A DNA stretch of 64,000 nucleotides from Clostridium_AT radicumherbarum (GCF_045310525.1 NZ_JBJHZY010000001.1:1736001-1800000), one strand, 5' to 3'; positions 1-8,379 are shown, numbered from the stretch's first letter. Translations and numbers: made by a program. Notes: generated from the letters alone by a model not told the origin.

Positions 1-329
1 CCTGTATTTATTCTCTGCTTTCCTGTGATATAGGAAATGAAAGGTGGGCATATCCATTCTTTGTAAAGACCGCAAATGTAGATCTGTCAGGTGATTCTAA
101 ACAATTTGCAGGCTCAATCTATATTGGTGGTACTCATCCTGCTGCAAGTGGCGGTTCTTGGATGTCTGCAGTTTTTGGCTTTGCTGGCCTAAAGGTTGTA
201 GAAGGAAAGATAAGCGTAACTCCGAACCTGCCAAATAATTGGAATAGACTTAACTTTAAGATAATTGTGAGGGGTAAGAAATATACAATTGACATTACCC
301 ATGATGGTTCTGAAATTACTAAAGCATGA
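1..329 (+). CDS. Glycoside hydrolase family 65 (sugar phosphorylase), C-terminal fragment
   Basis: An open frame enters from the left edge (first full codon at base 3) and ends at TGA 327-329, giving about 108 residues. It contains a GGTHPAASGGSW segment followed by a predicted all-beta tail, matching the end of the catalytic barrel and the C-terminal domain of GH65 enzymes (maltose, kojibiose and trehalose phosphorylases), where a G-x-H-x-A-S-x-G-G-x-W motif is typical. These cytosolic enzymes cleave alpha-glucosides with phosphate. Substrate specificity cannot be read from this part. It is truncated only by the window edge, and a terminator follows 40 bases later. Confidence 0.8.
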   Translation, partial: CIYSLLSCDIGNERWAYPFFVKTANVDLSGDSKQFAGSIYIGGTHPAASGGSWMSAVFGFAGLKVVEGKISVTPNLPNNWNRLNFKIIVRGKKYTIDITHDGSEITKA

Positions 330-367
330 AGTTACAATATAAATAATAATACTTGTGGCTAAATAGA

Positions 368-409
368 GCCCCAAAATGTCAAAATAAAAGACGTTTTGGG
401 GCATTTTAC
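368..409 (+). terminator. Rho-independent terminator after the GH65 gene
   Basis: Inverted repeat 368-380 / 390-402 (GCCCCAAAATGTC with GACGTTTTGGGGC, one G-U pair), followed by ATTTTAC. It separates the GH65 gene from the isc operon promoter. Confidence 0.8.
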
Positions 410-433
410 ATTACTACAGCTTAAACACTATTG

Positions 434-462
434 TTGACAATTTCACTCTGATTTGCTATTAT
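434..462 (+). promoter_or_regulatory. SigA-type promoter of iscR-iscS-iscU
   Basis: TTGACA (434-439), 17-base spacer, TATTAT (457-462). The -10 box covers the upstream ATG at 461, so that ATG cannot start iscR. By analogy with other isc operons, IscR probably binds here to repress its own operon, but no operator was identified with confidence. Confidence 0.8.
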
Positions 463-502
463 GTGTATGAATGATAACGATGAACATAAGGAAGTGAAAT
501 AC

Positions 503-949
503 ATGAAGCTTTCTACTAAAGGCCGTTATGGAGTTAAGGCAATGGTTGATTTAGCTCTACGCTATGGCGGCGAACCGGTTTCAATAAAAAGTGTATCTGA
601 AAGACAGCATATTTCTGAATATTATTTGGAGCAGCTTTTTTCACCACTTAGAAAGGCTGGATTAATTAATAGTATTCGAGGTGCGCAGGGTGGTTATACT
701 TTAAGCAGGGCACCGAAAGATATAACTATAGATGAAATTATGGAAGTGCTTGAAGGGCCAATTGAAATATCTAATTGCCTGGATGAAAAGAGCTGTGACA
801 ATGCTGATTGCTGTGCCACTAGGCTTTTATGGGCAAAGATAAAAAACAGTATTGATAGTGTAACTAAATCTACTACACTTCAGGATATATTAAATGATTA
901 TAAGAATATAAATACTAGCGACTTAGAAGGAGTGAACAAAAATGAATAA
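503..949 (+). CDS. iscR: Rrf2-family iron-sulfur regulator IscR
   Basis: 148 residues. The winged-helix N-terminus begins MKLSTKGRYG, typical of Rrf2 proteins. Cysteines at 92, 98, 103 and 104 correspond to the [2Fe-2S] ligand region of E. coli IscR (C92, C98, C104). The likely role is a cluster-sensing transcription factor that represses iron-sulfur assembly genes when clusters are plentiful. The start at 503 was chosen because AAGGAAG lies just upstream and the in-frame ATG at 461 sits inside the promoter. The gene overlaps iscS by 8 bases, which supports one operon. CymR-type Rrf2 regulators lack this cysteine set, so IscR is favoured. Confidence 0.9.
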   Translation: MKLSTKGRYGVKAMVDLALRYGGEPVSIKSVSERQHISEYYLEQLFSPLRKAGLINSIRGAQGGYTLSRAPKDITIDEIMEVLEGPIEISNCLDEKSCDNADCCATRLLWAKIKNSIDSVTKSTTLQDILNDYKNINTSDLEGVNKNE

Positions 950-2126
950 ACCAATTTATATGGATTATGCTGCTACTACCTATGTAAAGCCAGAGGTACT
1001 AGAAGAAATGCTGCCATATTTTACAGAGAAGTTTGGTAACCCATCTTCAATTTACTCTTTATCAAGAGAAACAAAAAAGGCTATTGATAAGGCTCGTGAC
1101 AGAGTATCTAATGCAATAAATGCTGATTCTAATGAAATATATTTTACAGCTGGCGGCTCAGAAGCTGACAACTGGGCTTTAAAAGGAGTTGCCTTCGCCA
1201 ACTTTAATAAGGGAAATCACATTATAACAACTAATATTGAACATCATGCTATACTTCATACCTGTGAGTATTTAGAAAAGCATGGCTTTGAAGTTACATA
1301 TTTACCTGTAGATGAATATGGCTTTATATCCTTAAAGGATTTGGAAAATGCCATTACAGATAAGACAATACTAGTTTCTGTAATGTTTGCTAATAATGAA
1401 ATAGGAACAATTCAACCAATTAAAGAAATTGGTAAGCTCTGCAGAGAGAAAAAGATAATATTCCATACTGATGCAGTTCAGGCAGTTGGAAGTATTCCTA
1501 TAGATGTCAAAGCTATGAATATAGATTTACTATCAATGGCTGCTCATAAAATTTATGGACCAAAGGGAACTGGTGCCCTTTATATTAGAAAAGGTGTTAA
1601 AATAGATAATTTAGTTCATGGCGGTGGCCAGGAAAGAGCTAAAAGAGCTGGAACTGAAAACATTGCTGGTATAGTTGGCCTTGGAAAAGCTATAGAACTT
1701 GCTACATCAAACTTGGAAGAAAACTCAAAGAACCTGGCAGCTCTTAGAGATAGATTAGTAGAAGGTCTATTAAAAATACCTTACAGCAGATTAAATGGAC
1801 CAGTTAAAGAAAATAGATTGCCTGGAAATTCTAATATTTGCTTTAGATTTATTGAGGGAGAAGCTATACTTCTTTTACTTGACAGCATGGGAATCTGTGC
1901 TTCCAGTGGAAGTGCATGTACTTCTGGTTCTCTAGATCCTTCACATGTTCTTTTAGCTATAGGGCTTCCACATGAAATAGCACATGGTTCCTTAAGATTA
2001 AGCTTAGGAGCTGGGAATACTGAAGAGGAAATTGATTACGCTATTGAAACCGTAGGCAAGGTAGTAACTAGATTAAGAGAGATGTCACCACTGTGGGATG
2101 ACTTTTTAAAGAAAGGGGAAAAATAA
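942..2126 (+). CDS. iscS: Cysteine desulfurase IscS/NifS
   Basis: 394 residues, the usual length. A PLP-dependent fold type I aminotransferase that removes sulfur from cysteine to form a persulfide. The Schiff-base lysine is K203 in SMAAHKIYGPKG. The persulfide cysteine is C326 in SGSACTSGS, the group I (IscS/NifS) pattern with the extended Cys loop. The N-terminal DYAATT motif is present. The start overlaps the end of iscR, with AGAAGGAG as ribosome site, and iscU follows after 2 bases. It donates sulfur to IscU for cluster building and probably also to tRNA thiolation. Confidence 0.95.
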   Translation: MNKPIYMDYAATTYVKPEVLEEMLPYFTEKFGNPSSIYSLSRETKKAIDKARDRVSNAINADSNEIYFTAGGSEADNWALKGVAFANFNKGNHIITTNIEHHAILHTCEYLEKHGFEVTYLPVDEYGFISLKDLENAITDKTILVSVMFANNEIGTIQPIKEIGKLCREKKIIFHTDAVQAVGSIPIDVKAMNIDLLSMAAHKIYGPKGTGALYIRKGVKIDNLVHGGGQERAKRAGTENIAGIVGLGKAIELATSNLEENSKNLAALRDRLVEGLLKIPYSRLNGPVKENRLPGNSNICFRFIEGEAILLLLDSMGICASSGSACTSGSLDPSHVLLAIGLPHEIAHGSLRLSLGAGNTEEEIDYAIETVGKVVTRLREMSPLWDDFLKKGEK

Positions 2127-2128
2127 TT

Positions 2129-2554
2129 ATGTATAGCGAAAAAGTAATGGACCATTTTATGAACCCTAGAAACGTTGGAGATATTCCAGATGCTAATGGT
2201 GTCGGAGAAGTTGGAAATGCAAAATGCGGAGATATAATGAAGGTATATCTTAAAATAGAAAATGAAGTAGTAACTGATGCTAAATTTAAAACCTTTGGAT
2301 GCGGATCTGCTATAGCATCCTCCAGTATGGCTACTGAGCTTATAAAGGGAAAATCAGTTTCTGATGCATGGCAGCTTACAAACAAAGCTGTAGCTGAAGC
2401 CCTAGATGGTCTGCCACCTGTTAAAATGCACTGCTCAGTTCTTGCTGAAGAAGCAATTCATAAGGCAATAAACAATTACAGAATTAGTAAGGGACTAGAA
2501 CCATGGGACTATAAGGAACATGATGATATTCATGATGAGGTTCATGGAGAATAA
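2129..2554 (+). CDS. iscU: Iron-sulfur cluster scaffold IscU/NifU N-terminal type
   Basis: 141 residues. The three cluster-ligand cysteines are visible: C33 in KCGD (with the conserved Asp at 35), C58 in FGCGSA and C102 in MHCS. The protein assembles [2Fe-2S] and [4Fe-4S] clusters with sulfur from IscS. It lies 2 bases after iscS and ends the operon at a terminator. There are no hscBA or fdx genes behind it, as is common in Firmicutes. Clostridia often call this gene nifU, but only the scaffold domain is present. Confidence 0.93.
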   Translation: MYSEKVMDHFMNPRNVGDIPDANGVGEVGNAKCGDIMKVYLKIENEVVTDAKFKTFGCGSAIASSSMATELIKGKSVSDAWQLTNKAVAEALDGLPPVKMHCSVLAEEAIHKAINNYRISKGLEPWDYKEHDDIHDEVHGE

Positions 2555-2576
2555 TTTATAAATTAATAATTAGATT

Positions 2577-2631
2577 TAAAAAGAAGAACTTTAGAGTTTT
2601 AACATGAACTCAAAAAGTTCTTCTTTTTTAG
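2577..2631 (+). terminator. Terminator of the isc operon
   Basis: Long A/T-rich inverted repeat: an AAAAAAGAAGAACTTT left arm and an AAAGTTCTTCTTTTTT right arm, extended by AGAGTT/AACTC, ending in a T-run. The A-rich left arm suggests it works in both directions. Confidence 0.75.
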
Positions 2632-2647
2632 TTATATTTTTAATTAT

Positions 2648-2676
2648 TTGGGAAAAAATAATATTTAACATATTAT
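2648..2676 (+). promoter_or_regulatory. Probable SigA promoter for the PRC-barrel gene
   Basis: TTGGGA (2648-2653), 17-base spacer, TATTAT (2671-2676), 29 bases before the chosen start codon. Confidence 0.5.
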
Positions 2677-2704
2677 ACGGTAAATAATGAATATAGAGGG
2701 TACC

Positions 2705-3214
2705 ATGTTTAGAACAAAAGATTTTATCATGATGGATGTAGTTGATATTAAGGGAAAAAAGGTTGGCTTTGTAAAGGACATAATTATTGACTTTCATAAA
2801 GGAGAGGTAAAGGGTTTTGTTGTTTCTACCTATAAACTTCTGCAGAAGACAATTACAGTTTTAAAAGAGGATATCGTTTCCTTTAATAAAGCTATGATTA
2901 TCTCAAGTTATGGAAAAGAGACCCTCCTTAAGTTTTCGGCTATTAAAAATATGGATATAGTAAATAGATATGGTGATATTATTGGAATGGTTGAGGACAT
3001 CTTATTCCATGAATTTACCTTTAAAATAACAGGTCTTATTGTGTCTACCGGGTTTTTAAAAAATGTACTTAAAGGGAAGAGAATACTTTTAATGAACACT
3101 TTGATACTTGGAAATGAAAGTATACTATGTACGTCATTAGATAGTGATATTAGCTTCTTAAGTGTTCCTCATAAAATATTTACGGAAGAAGAGTGCCATG
3201 AAGAAAATATTTAA
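2705..3214 (+). CDS. PRC-barrel domain protein
   Basis: 169 residues with two PRC-barrel-like halves. Each has the signature of a beta-barrel photoreaction-centre/RimM fold: one begins near residue 8 with VVDIKGKKVGFVKDI, the second near 82 with NRYGDIIGMVEDI. No catalytic motif is visible and there is no signal peptide or membrane segment. Start 2705 is preceded by AGAGGG at good spacing, while the upstream in-frame ATG at 2687 has no ribosome site. The 3' end overlaps the next gene by 17 bases, so the two are probably translated together. Related clostridial PRC-barrel proteins have no established function. Confidence 0.75.
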   Translation: MFRTKDFIMMDVVDIKGKKVGFVKDIIIDFHKGEVKGFVVSTYKLLQKTITVLKEDIVSFNKAMIISSYGKETLLKFSAIKNMDIVNRYGDIIGMVEDILFHEFTFKITGLIVSTGFLKNVLKGKRILLMNTLILGNESILCTSLDSDISFLSVPHKIFTEEECHEENI

Positions 3215-4211
3215 AATTTTATTAATGCTTATAGCCCTATTTTTAATAATCTATGTTTTGTTTAATAGTGACCTTTTTAAGGAAATTGTTTATCTATTAG
3301 TAATGTCTTTTATCGCAGCCTATTCCTTGAAACCAGTTATAAATTTAATGATAGAAAAGGGCATAAACAAGAAGCTGGCAGCTTTAAGTATTATTTTACT
3401 TGCTATAGTACTTACTATAGTTTTTATAATTGTAATTATACCCTCATTATTTAAGGAAAGCTTAAATATAAGCGATACATTACATAAAATTCAAAGCTAT
3501 CTTGAAGGAATTTATAATAACTTAAAGCCTCTTCAAAATAATAAGACCATGTTTATCTTATTTGATGGCATAAATTCAAATATTAATAAGATGCTTACAG
3601 ATATGCTTAACAATATTTTTAAAGGTGCCTTAAACGTTGGAGAAAATCTTCTAACCTTATCTGTTGTTCCAATAATTGTCTATTATTTTCTAGCTGATAG
3701 TGAAATAATTTTCAATAAGATTCTAGTTTTCTTTCCAGTTAAAATTAGAGCAATGGTTAAAAAGATAATTGGAGATATAGATAAAATTCTAGGGAGATAT
3801 ATTGTAAGCCAATTTGTATTATGTATTATAGTTGGTATCTTAACCTTTATTGTGCTTATAATCCTCCACGTAGATTATCCACTGCTTTTATCTGTTTTAA
3901 ATGCCGTATTTAATATAATACCTTATTTTGGTCCTCTTCTAGGCGGTATTCCTGCAGTGCTTATTGCCTTTTTAGGATCTACTAAGATTGGTATTTGGAC
4001 TTTTATCTGTTTAAATATCATACAGACAATTGAAGGTAATATTATATCTCCTAAGATTACGGGGGATAGTGTAAGCATGCATCCCTTAACTGTAATAATT
4101 CTTCTTATTATAGGTGGTAAGGTAGGAGGCTTTATAGGTATGGTGCTGGCTGTTCCTATAGGTGTTGTTATAAAGATAATTTATGAGGATTTAAACTATT
4201 ATCTTTTTTAA
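3198..4211 (+). CDS. AI-2E-family transporter (PerM/YrrI type)
   Basis: 337 residues with seven or eight predicted membrane segments: two near the N-terminus, a polar region about 95-150, then four or five to the C-terminus with the family pattern NIIPYFGPLLGGIPAVL and the terminal GMVLAVPIG. The AUTO-INDUCER-2E (PerM) family includes exporters and ion/proton antiporters, and substrates are rarely proven. Start 3198 has GGAAGAAGAG upstream. An in-frame ATG at 3162 lies inside the previous gene and lacks a ribosome site. B. subtilis yrrI occupies the same place before alaS, so this is probably an ancestral neighbour. Confidence 0.8.
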   Translation: MKKIFKILLMLIALFLIIYVLFNSDLFKEIVYLLVMSFIAAYSLKPVINLMIEKGINKKLAALSIILLAIVLTIVFIIVIIPSLFKESLNISDTLHKIQSYLEGIYNNLKPLQNNKTMFILFDGINSNINKMLTDMLNNIFKGALNVGENLLTLSVVPIIVYYFLADSEIIFNKILVFFPVKIRAMVKKIIGDIDKILGRYIVSQFVLCIIVGILTFIVLIILHVDYPLLLSVLNAVFNIIPYFGPLLGGIPAVLIAFLGSTKIGIWTFICLNIIQTIEGNIISPKITGDSVSMHPLTVIILLIIGGKVGGFIGMVLAVPIGVVIKIIYEDLNYYLF

Positions 4212-4277
4212 TTCGATAGGTTTTAATTAAAGATAACTTCTAATTGCCTATTTTATAGATTTCATAAAAATCAAATA

Positions 4278-4306
4278 TTGACATGTGGTACAATTTAACT
4301 TATAAT
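4278..4306 (+). promoter_or_regulatory. SigA promoter of the alaS leader
   Basis: TTGACA (4278-4283), 17-base spacer, TATAAT (4301-4306): a full consensus match placed just before the T-box leader. Confidence 0.85.
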
Positions 4307-4314
4307 TTTTATTA

Positions 4315-4522
4315 AATTAATATATGGTTATGACGAGAATGAGTAGTAATATTGAGATATTAAGAGAGGAAGTGGTTGGTGCAAACTTCTTAGGAGATAT
4401 TATGAAGCTGTCTTTGAGCCATGTTATGCTAGAGTGATACAATTATTGCATTGTATAATTAGGGTGGTACCGCGAACAACTTTCGTCCCTTTGGGATTTG
4501 AAGGTTGTTTTTATTTTATTTT
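4315..4522 (+). promoter_or_regulatory. T-box leader of alaS, specifier GCU (Ala)
   Basis: The T-box sequence AGGGTGGTACCGCG is at 4461-4474. Upstream is the AGAGAGG...GGTTGGTGCAAAC segment of stem I. The specifier sits in GAA-GCT-GTC with GCT at 4407-4409, an alanine codon, which agrees with the downstream gene. The terminator hairpin runs about 4474-4512 with a long T-run to 4522. Uncharged tRNA-Ala should stabilise the antiterminator and allow transcription of alaS. Confidence 0.9.
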
Positions 4523-4525
4523 AAC

Positions 4526-4841
4526 GGAGGTAAATGTCCTAAATGGACATTTACGGGTAGTTTGCGAACGGGAGTGAGTAATCTTAAACTACCCCGTGGG
4601 CGAAGCCAATGTCCTAAATGGACATTTACGAGGTAGAAGCCCTAAATGGGCTTCTACGGGTAGTCTAACCATGAGTAATCGGCAAGTTAGACTAGCCAGT
4701 GTATCGAGCGGGAGCGAGAGAGCTTAATTTCTCAGTGTTTCCGACTAAAAGGAGGTTAAAGCCCTAAATGGGCTTTAACGAGTAGTTTTACGAGCGGAAG
4801 CGAGTAGTGCTAAACTACTCAGTGTTCCGACTAAAAGGAGG
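4526..4841 (+). repeat. Tandem array of GGAGG-bounded hairpin modules in the alaS 5' UTR
   Basis: The array begins with GGAGG (4526-4530), has another GGAGG at 4751-4755 and ends with the real alaS ribosome site GGAGG at 4837-4841. It holds short hairpins with loop TAAAT at 4531-4553, 4609-4627, 4633-4657 and 4756-4778. It also holds longer hairpins at 4555-4594 (GGGTAGTTT/AAACTACCC), 4658-4697 (GGGTAGTCTAAC/GTTAGACTAGCC) and 4780-4820 (GAGTAGTTT/AAACTACTC). A tail AGTGTTTCCGACTAAAA precedes GGAGG twice. Related copies occur at 51109, 54847 and 59427. The array lies after the T-box terminator, so it is in the mature alaS message. I do not recognise it as a known repeat. Confidence 0.85.
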
Positions 4842-4848
4842 AATTATT

Positions 4849-7488
4849 ATGAAAACTATGGGACTAAATGAAATAAGAGAAAAATATTTAAGTTTTTTTG
4901 AAAGCAAAGAACATTTAAGACTTGAAAGCTTTCCCCTTGTACCTAAAAACGATAAAAGCTTATTGCTTATAAATGCTGGTATGGCTCCTTTAAAGCCTTA
5001 TTTTACAGGTCTTGAAGTTCCACCAAGCAAAAGAGTTACTACTTGTCAAAAGTGTATTAGAACAGGAGATATAGAAAATGTAGGCAAAACCTCAAGACAT
5101 GGTACATTTTTTGAAATGCTAGGCAATTTCTCCTTTGGAGATTATTTTAAAAAAGAAATAATTCCATGGTCTTGGGAGTTTGTAACAGTTACTTTAGGCT
5201 TACCAAAAGATAAATTATTTGTAACCATTTATCTTGAAGACGATGAAGCTTATGAAATTTGGAGCACTAAAACTGACGTTGATCCTGCTAGAATTTTCAG
5301 ACTAGGCAAGGAGGATAATTTTTGGGAAATAGGTCAGGGACCTTGCGGACCATGTTCTGAAATTCATTTTGATAGAGGAAACGGTCCTATTACAACTGTA
5401 GAGGATTTTGTAAAGGCTGCTGATGAAGATAGAATAGTAGAATTTTGGAATCTAGTATTTACTCAATTTGATAAGGATGAAAATGGAGTTTATAACTTGC
5501 TTCCAAATCCTAATATTGATACTGGAATGGGGCTTGAAAGAATTGCAACTATTATGCAGGGCGTAAACAATATATTTGAAGTTGATACAATAAAAAATAT
5601 ATTAGATAACGTATGTAAAATTGCAAAGGTTACTTATGGTTCAGATAATAAAAATGATATTTCTATAAGAATAATTACAGATCACATTAGAAGCATGTCC
5701 TTTATGATTTGTGACGGAGTACTACCTTCAAATGAAGGAAGGGGCTATGTACTAAGAAGAATCTTAAGAAGGGCTGCTAGACACGGCAGACTTCTTGGCA
5801 TTAGTAATATATTCTTAAATGAACTTTGTGATATAGTTATTGAAAACTCAAAAGAAGCTTATCCAGAATTAATGGAAAGAAGAGACTTTATTAAAAAGGT
5901 AATAAAATTAGAAGAAGAGAGATTTGAGGAAACTATAGACAGCGGTATAGAAATTTTAAAGCAGTATATTATAGAACTTGAGAAATCTCACAGCAAAACC
6001 TTACCTGGAGACAAGGCATTTAAGCTTTATGACACCTATGGTTTTCCACTAGAGCTTACTTTAGAAATATTAGAAGAAAAAGGGATGGAAGTTTCCATAG
6101 AAGAATTTAATACAGAAATGAAAAGTCAAAGAGAAAGAGCTAGAGCTGCTAGAGGGGAATCTAATTATTTAGGAAACGATGATAATATATTAAATAAGAT
6201 TCCAACTGACATTAATACTAGTTTTACAGGCTATAATTCCCTAATTTCAAATACACAGGCCTTATTAATCATTAAAGATGAAGAGTTTGTATCCCTCCTT
6301 CAAAAGGGTGACAAGGGAATAATTTTAACTTCTGAAACACCTTTTTATGCAGAAATGGGAGGTCAGGTAGGAGACAGCGGAACTATTTATAATGATAATT
6401 TTAGTGCAGTAGTTTATGACTGCAAGAAAAATATTTCAGGAAAAATCCTTCATTTTGTTGAAGTTACAGAAGGATATATTGAAGAAGGAAACAATGTAAT
6501 TCTTGAAGTTGATGAAAAAAGAAGAAACAGTATAGGAAGAAATCATACTGCAACTCATATGCTACACAGTGCACTAAAAATGGTACTTGGAAATCATGTA
6601 AATCAAGCAGGTTCCTTGGTAGATGAGCATCGATTAAGATTTGACTTTACTCACTTTACTGCAGTAACACCTGAGGAATTAAAGAAAATAGAAGCAATTG
6701 TGAATGAAAATATTATGAAGGTCTATAATGTAAATACCGATGTTATGAATCTAGAAGAAGCTAAAGAAAGCGGTGCCATGGCACTATTTGATGAAAAGTA
6801 CAAAGATGAAGTTAGAGTGGTTTCCGTTGGAGATTTTAGTAAGGAGCTTTGCGGAGGCACCCATGTTAAAAATGCAGGTGAAATTGGTATTATTAAAATA
6901 GTTTCAGAGGCAGGAGTAGCTGCAGGCATAAGAAGAATAGAAGCAGTTACAGGTTTCAATGCAATAAACTTCATGGAAGAAAAAGAGAATGTAATTAAAG
7001 ATGCAGCCTTAAGCTTAAAGTGTTCAGAGAAAGATGTATTAAATAAAATTCATCTACAAGCTGCGGAATTAAAAGACAAAGAAAAGGAAATAATAGAATT
7101 AAAAAATAAACTAACTAGTAATGTAGAAGAAGAACTCTTAAGTAAGGTTAAAGAAGTAAAGGGAATAAAATATATAGCTGCTTCTCTAGATGGTATAGAT
7201 GCTGATTCCTTAAGAAATCTAGGGGATAAACTTAGAGATAAAATAGGCGAGGGAGTAGTAGTTTTAGGAAGTAATGTACAGGGCAAAGTTCAATTTGTTG
7301 CTATGGCAACTAAAGGGGCTGTAAGCAAGGGAGTGCACTCCGGTAAGATAGTAAAAGAAATTTCTGCTATTGCTGGAGGCGGCGGCGGTGGAAGACCGGA
7401 TATGGCTCAGGCTGGAGGTAAGCTTCCTGAAAAACTTGAAGCTTCTATTAATAAAGTACAAGAAATATTGGATACATTAGTAAAATAG
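4849..7488 (+). CDS. alaS: Alanyl-tRNA synthetase
   Basis: 879 residues, the normal length. Order: class II aminoacylation domain (about 1-370), editing domain with the zinc-type motifs HTATHML (near 565) and CGGTH (near 666), and a coiled-coil plus C-Ala domain ending in the glycine-rich AGGGGGGRPDMAQAGG segment that binds the tRNA elbow. It charges tRNA-Ala and clears Ser/Gly mischarging. Start 4849 follows GGAGG with a 7-base gap. The longer frame from 4807 begins inside the repeat array and is not real. It is controlled by the T-box, and ireB follows as in other Firmicutes. Confidence 0.97.
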   Translation: MKTMGLNEIREKYLSFFESKEHLRLESFPLVPKNDKSLLLINAGMAPLKPYFTGLEVPPSKRVTTCQKCIRTGDIENVGKTSRHGTFFEMLGNFSFGDYFKKEIIPWSWEFVTVTLGLPKDKLFVTIYLEDDEAYEIWSTKTDVDPARIFRLGKEDNFWEIGQGPCGPCSEIHFDRGNGPITTVEDFVKAADEDRIVEFWNLVFTQFDKDENGVYNLLPNPNIDTGMGLERIATIMQGVNNIFEVDTIKNILDNVCKIAKVTYGSDNKNDISIRIITDHIRSMSFMICDGVLPSNEGRGYVLRRILRRAARHGRLLGISNIFLNELCDIVIENSKEAYPELMERRDFIKKVIKLEEERFEETIDSGIEILKQYIIELEKSHSKTLPGDKAFKLYDTYGFPLELTLEILEEKGMEVSIEEFNTEMKSQRERARAARGESNYLGNDDNILNKIPTDINTSFTGYNSLISNTQALLIIKDEEFVSLLQKGDKGIILTSETPFYAEMGGQVGDSGTIYNDNFSAVVYDCKKNISGKILHFVEVTEGYIEEGNNVILEVDEKRRNSIGRNHTATHMLHSALKMVLGNHVNQAGSLVDEHRLRFDFTHFTAVTPEELKKIEAIVNENIMKVYNVNTDVMNLEEAKESGAMALFDEKYKDEVRVVSVGDFSKELCGGTHVKNAGEIGIIKIVSEAGVAAGIRRIEAVTGFNAINFMEEKENVIKDAALSLKCSEKDVLNKIHLQAAELKDKEKEIIELKNKLTSNVEEELLSKVKEVKGIKYIAASLDGIDADSLRNLGDKLRDKIGEGVVVLGSNVQGKVQFVAMATKGAVSKGVHSGKIVKEISAIAGGGGGGRPDMAQAGGKLPEKLEASINKVQEILDTLVK

Positions 7489-7573
7489 TGTACTTTTAAA
7501 AAGAAATAGTATATAATGTTCTTAATAGATACCTATTATCATTATTAAATGATAAAATGAGAGGTGAAACGTA

Positions 7574-7831
7574 ATGGGATATAATAATGAAAATACTATA
7601 CAGTTCGATTTTTCAAAAGATAAAAAGGATTTGACAAAAGAAATTCTAAATGAAGTTTATAATGCATTAATTAAAAAAGGGTATAATCCAGTTAATCAAT
7701 TAGTAGGATATCTCATTTCTGGCGATCCAACTTATATTACTAACTATAATGGTGCAAGAGCACTAGTTAGGAAATTAGAGAGAGACGACATTCTTGAAGA
7801 AGTATTAAAGGCTTATCTTGGTATAAAATAA
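7574..7831 (+). CDS. ireB: IreB family regulatory phosphoprotein (UPF0297/YrzL)
   Basis: 85 residues, full length for the family. The N-terminal half carries conserved threonines (near residue 7 in ENTIQFDF), and the body shows the LVGYLISGDPTYITNYNGAR segment that defines UPF0297. In Enterococcus the homologue IreB is phosphorylated by the Ser/Thr kinase IreK and acts in cephalosporin tolerance; that role is inferred here. GAGAGGTG ribosome site, then its own terminator. Its position between alaS and ruvX is strongly conserved. Confidence 0.9.
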   Translation: MGYNNENTIQFDFSKDKKDLTKEILNEVYNALIKKGYNPVNQLVGYLISGDPTYITNYNGARALVRKLERDDILEEVLKAYLGIK

Positions 7832-7860
7832 AAAATGCCCGCAGGGGCATTTTTATTTTA
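7830..7860 (+). terminator. Terminator after ireB
   Basis: AAAAATGCCC / GGGGCATTTTT stem with a short loop and a TTTTATTTTA tail. Confidence 0.8.
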
Positions 7861-7963
7861 ATATTACTTTGAAGGGACCTTAATTCATAAACTTTACTTA
7901 TTGATGCAAACATTTTTTATCGTTATTGAATTTTTATTAGTCAAAGGCAAAAAAGGAGTAAAA

Positions 7964-8377
7964 ATGAGAATTCTTGGTTTAGATCTAGGAGCGAAGACAA
8001 TTGGAGTAGCAGTAAGCGATCCTTTAGGTTTCACAGCTCAAGGTGTAAAAACAATTTTAAGAAAAAATAAAAATGTGGATTTAGAAGATATCAAAAGTAT
8101 ATGCAAGGAATACAGCGTAGATACTATTGTAGTGGGTCTTCCTAAAAACATGAATGGCACTATTGGGCCGCAAGGTGAAAAGGCCATAAGTTTTGGCAAA
8201 CTTATAGAAGAAGCTACAGGTCTACCAATAGTAATGTGGGATGAGAGGCTTACTACCGTTGCCGCTACTAGGGCAATGCTGGAGGCTGATTTATCTAGAG
8301 CTAAACGAAAAAAGATAGTAGATAAAATAGCTTCAACCTATATACTCCAGGGCTATTTAGATAGTTTAGGTAAATAA
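7964..8377 (+). CDS. ruvX: Holliday junction resolvase-like RuvX (YqgF)
   Basis: 137 residues. RNase H-like fold with MRILGLDLGAKTIGVAVSDP at the N-terminus (first acidic residue D7), VVGLPKNMNG in the middle and WDERLTTVAA (D and E of the active site) later. The family processes the 5' end of pre-16S rRNA and may resolve junctions. Start 7964 follows AAAGGAGT. The upstream frame from 7901 runs through AT-rich intergenic DNA and lacks a site. Confidence 0.9.
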   Translation: MRILGLDLGAKTIGVAVSDPLGFTAQGVKTILRKNKNVDLEDIKSICKEYSVDTIVVGLPKNMNGTIGPQGEKAISFGKLIEEATGLPIVMWDERLTTVAATRAMLEADLSRAKRKKIVDKIASTYILQGYLDSLGK

Positions 8378-8379
8378 TA

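Noticed and set aside
461..502. Longer iscR start at ATG 461
   Set aside because: The ATG lies inside the TATTAT -10 box, so it cannot be in the transcript. ATG 503 has a good ribosome site and the family N-terminus.
2068..2385. 105-codon minus-strand open frame
   Set aside because: It is antisense to the iscS/iscU junction with no start signal or recognisable protein.
4526..4841. Second T-box or known riboswitch after the alaS terminator
   Set aside because: No T-box sequence, specifier or aptamer-like core is present, and the same modules occur before unrelated genes (transporter, acyltransferase, aldolase).
4807..4848. Longer start for alaS
   Set aside because: It begins in the last hairpin of the repeat array; alanyl-tRNA synthetases start close to ATG 4849.
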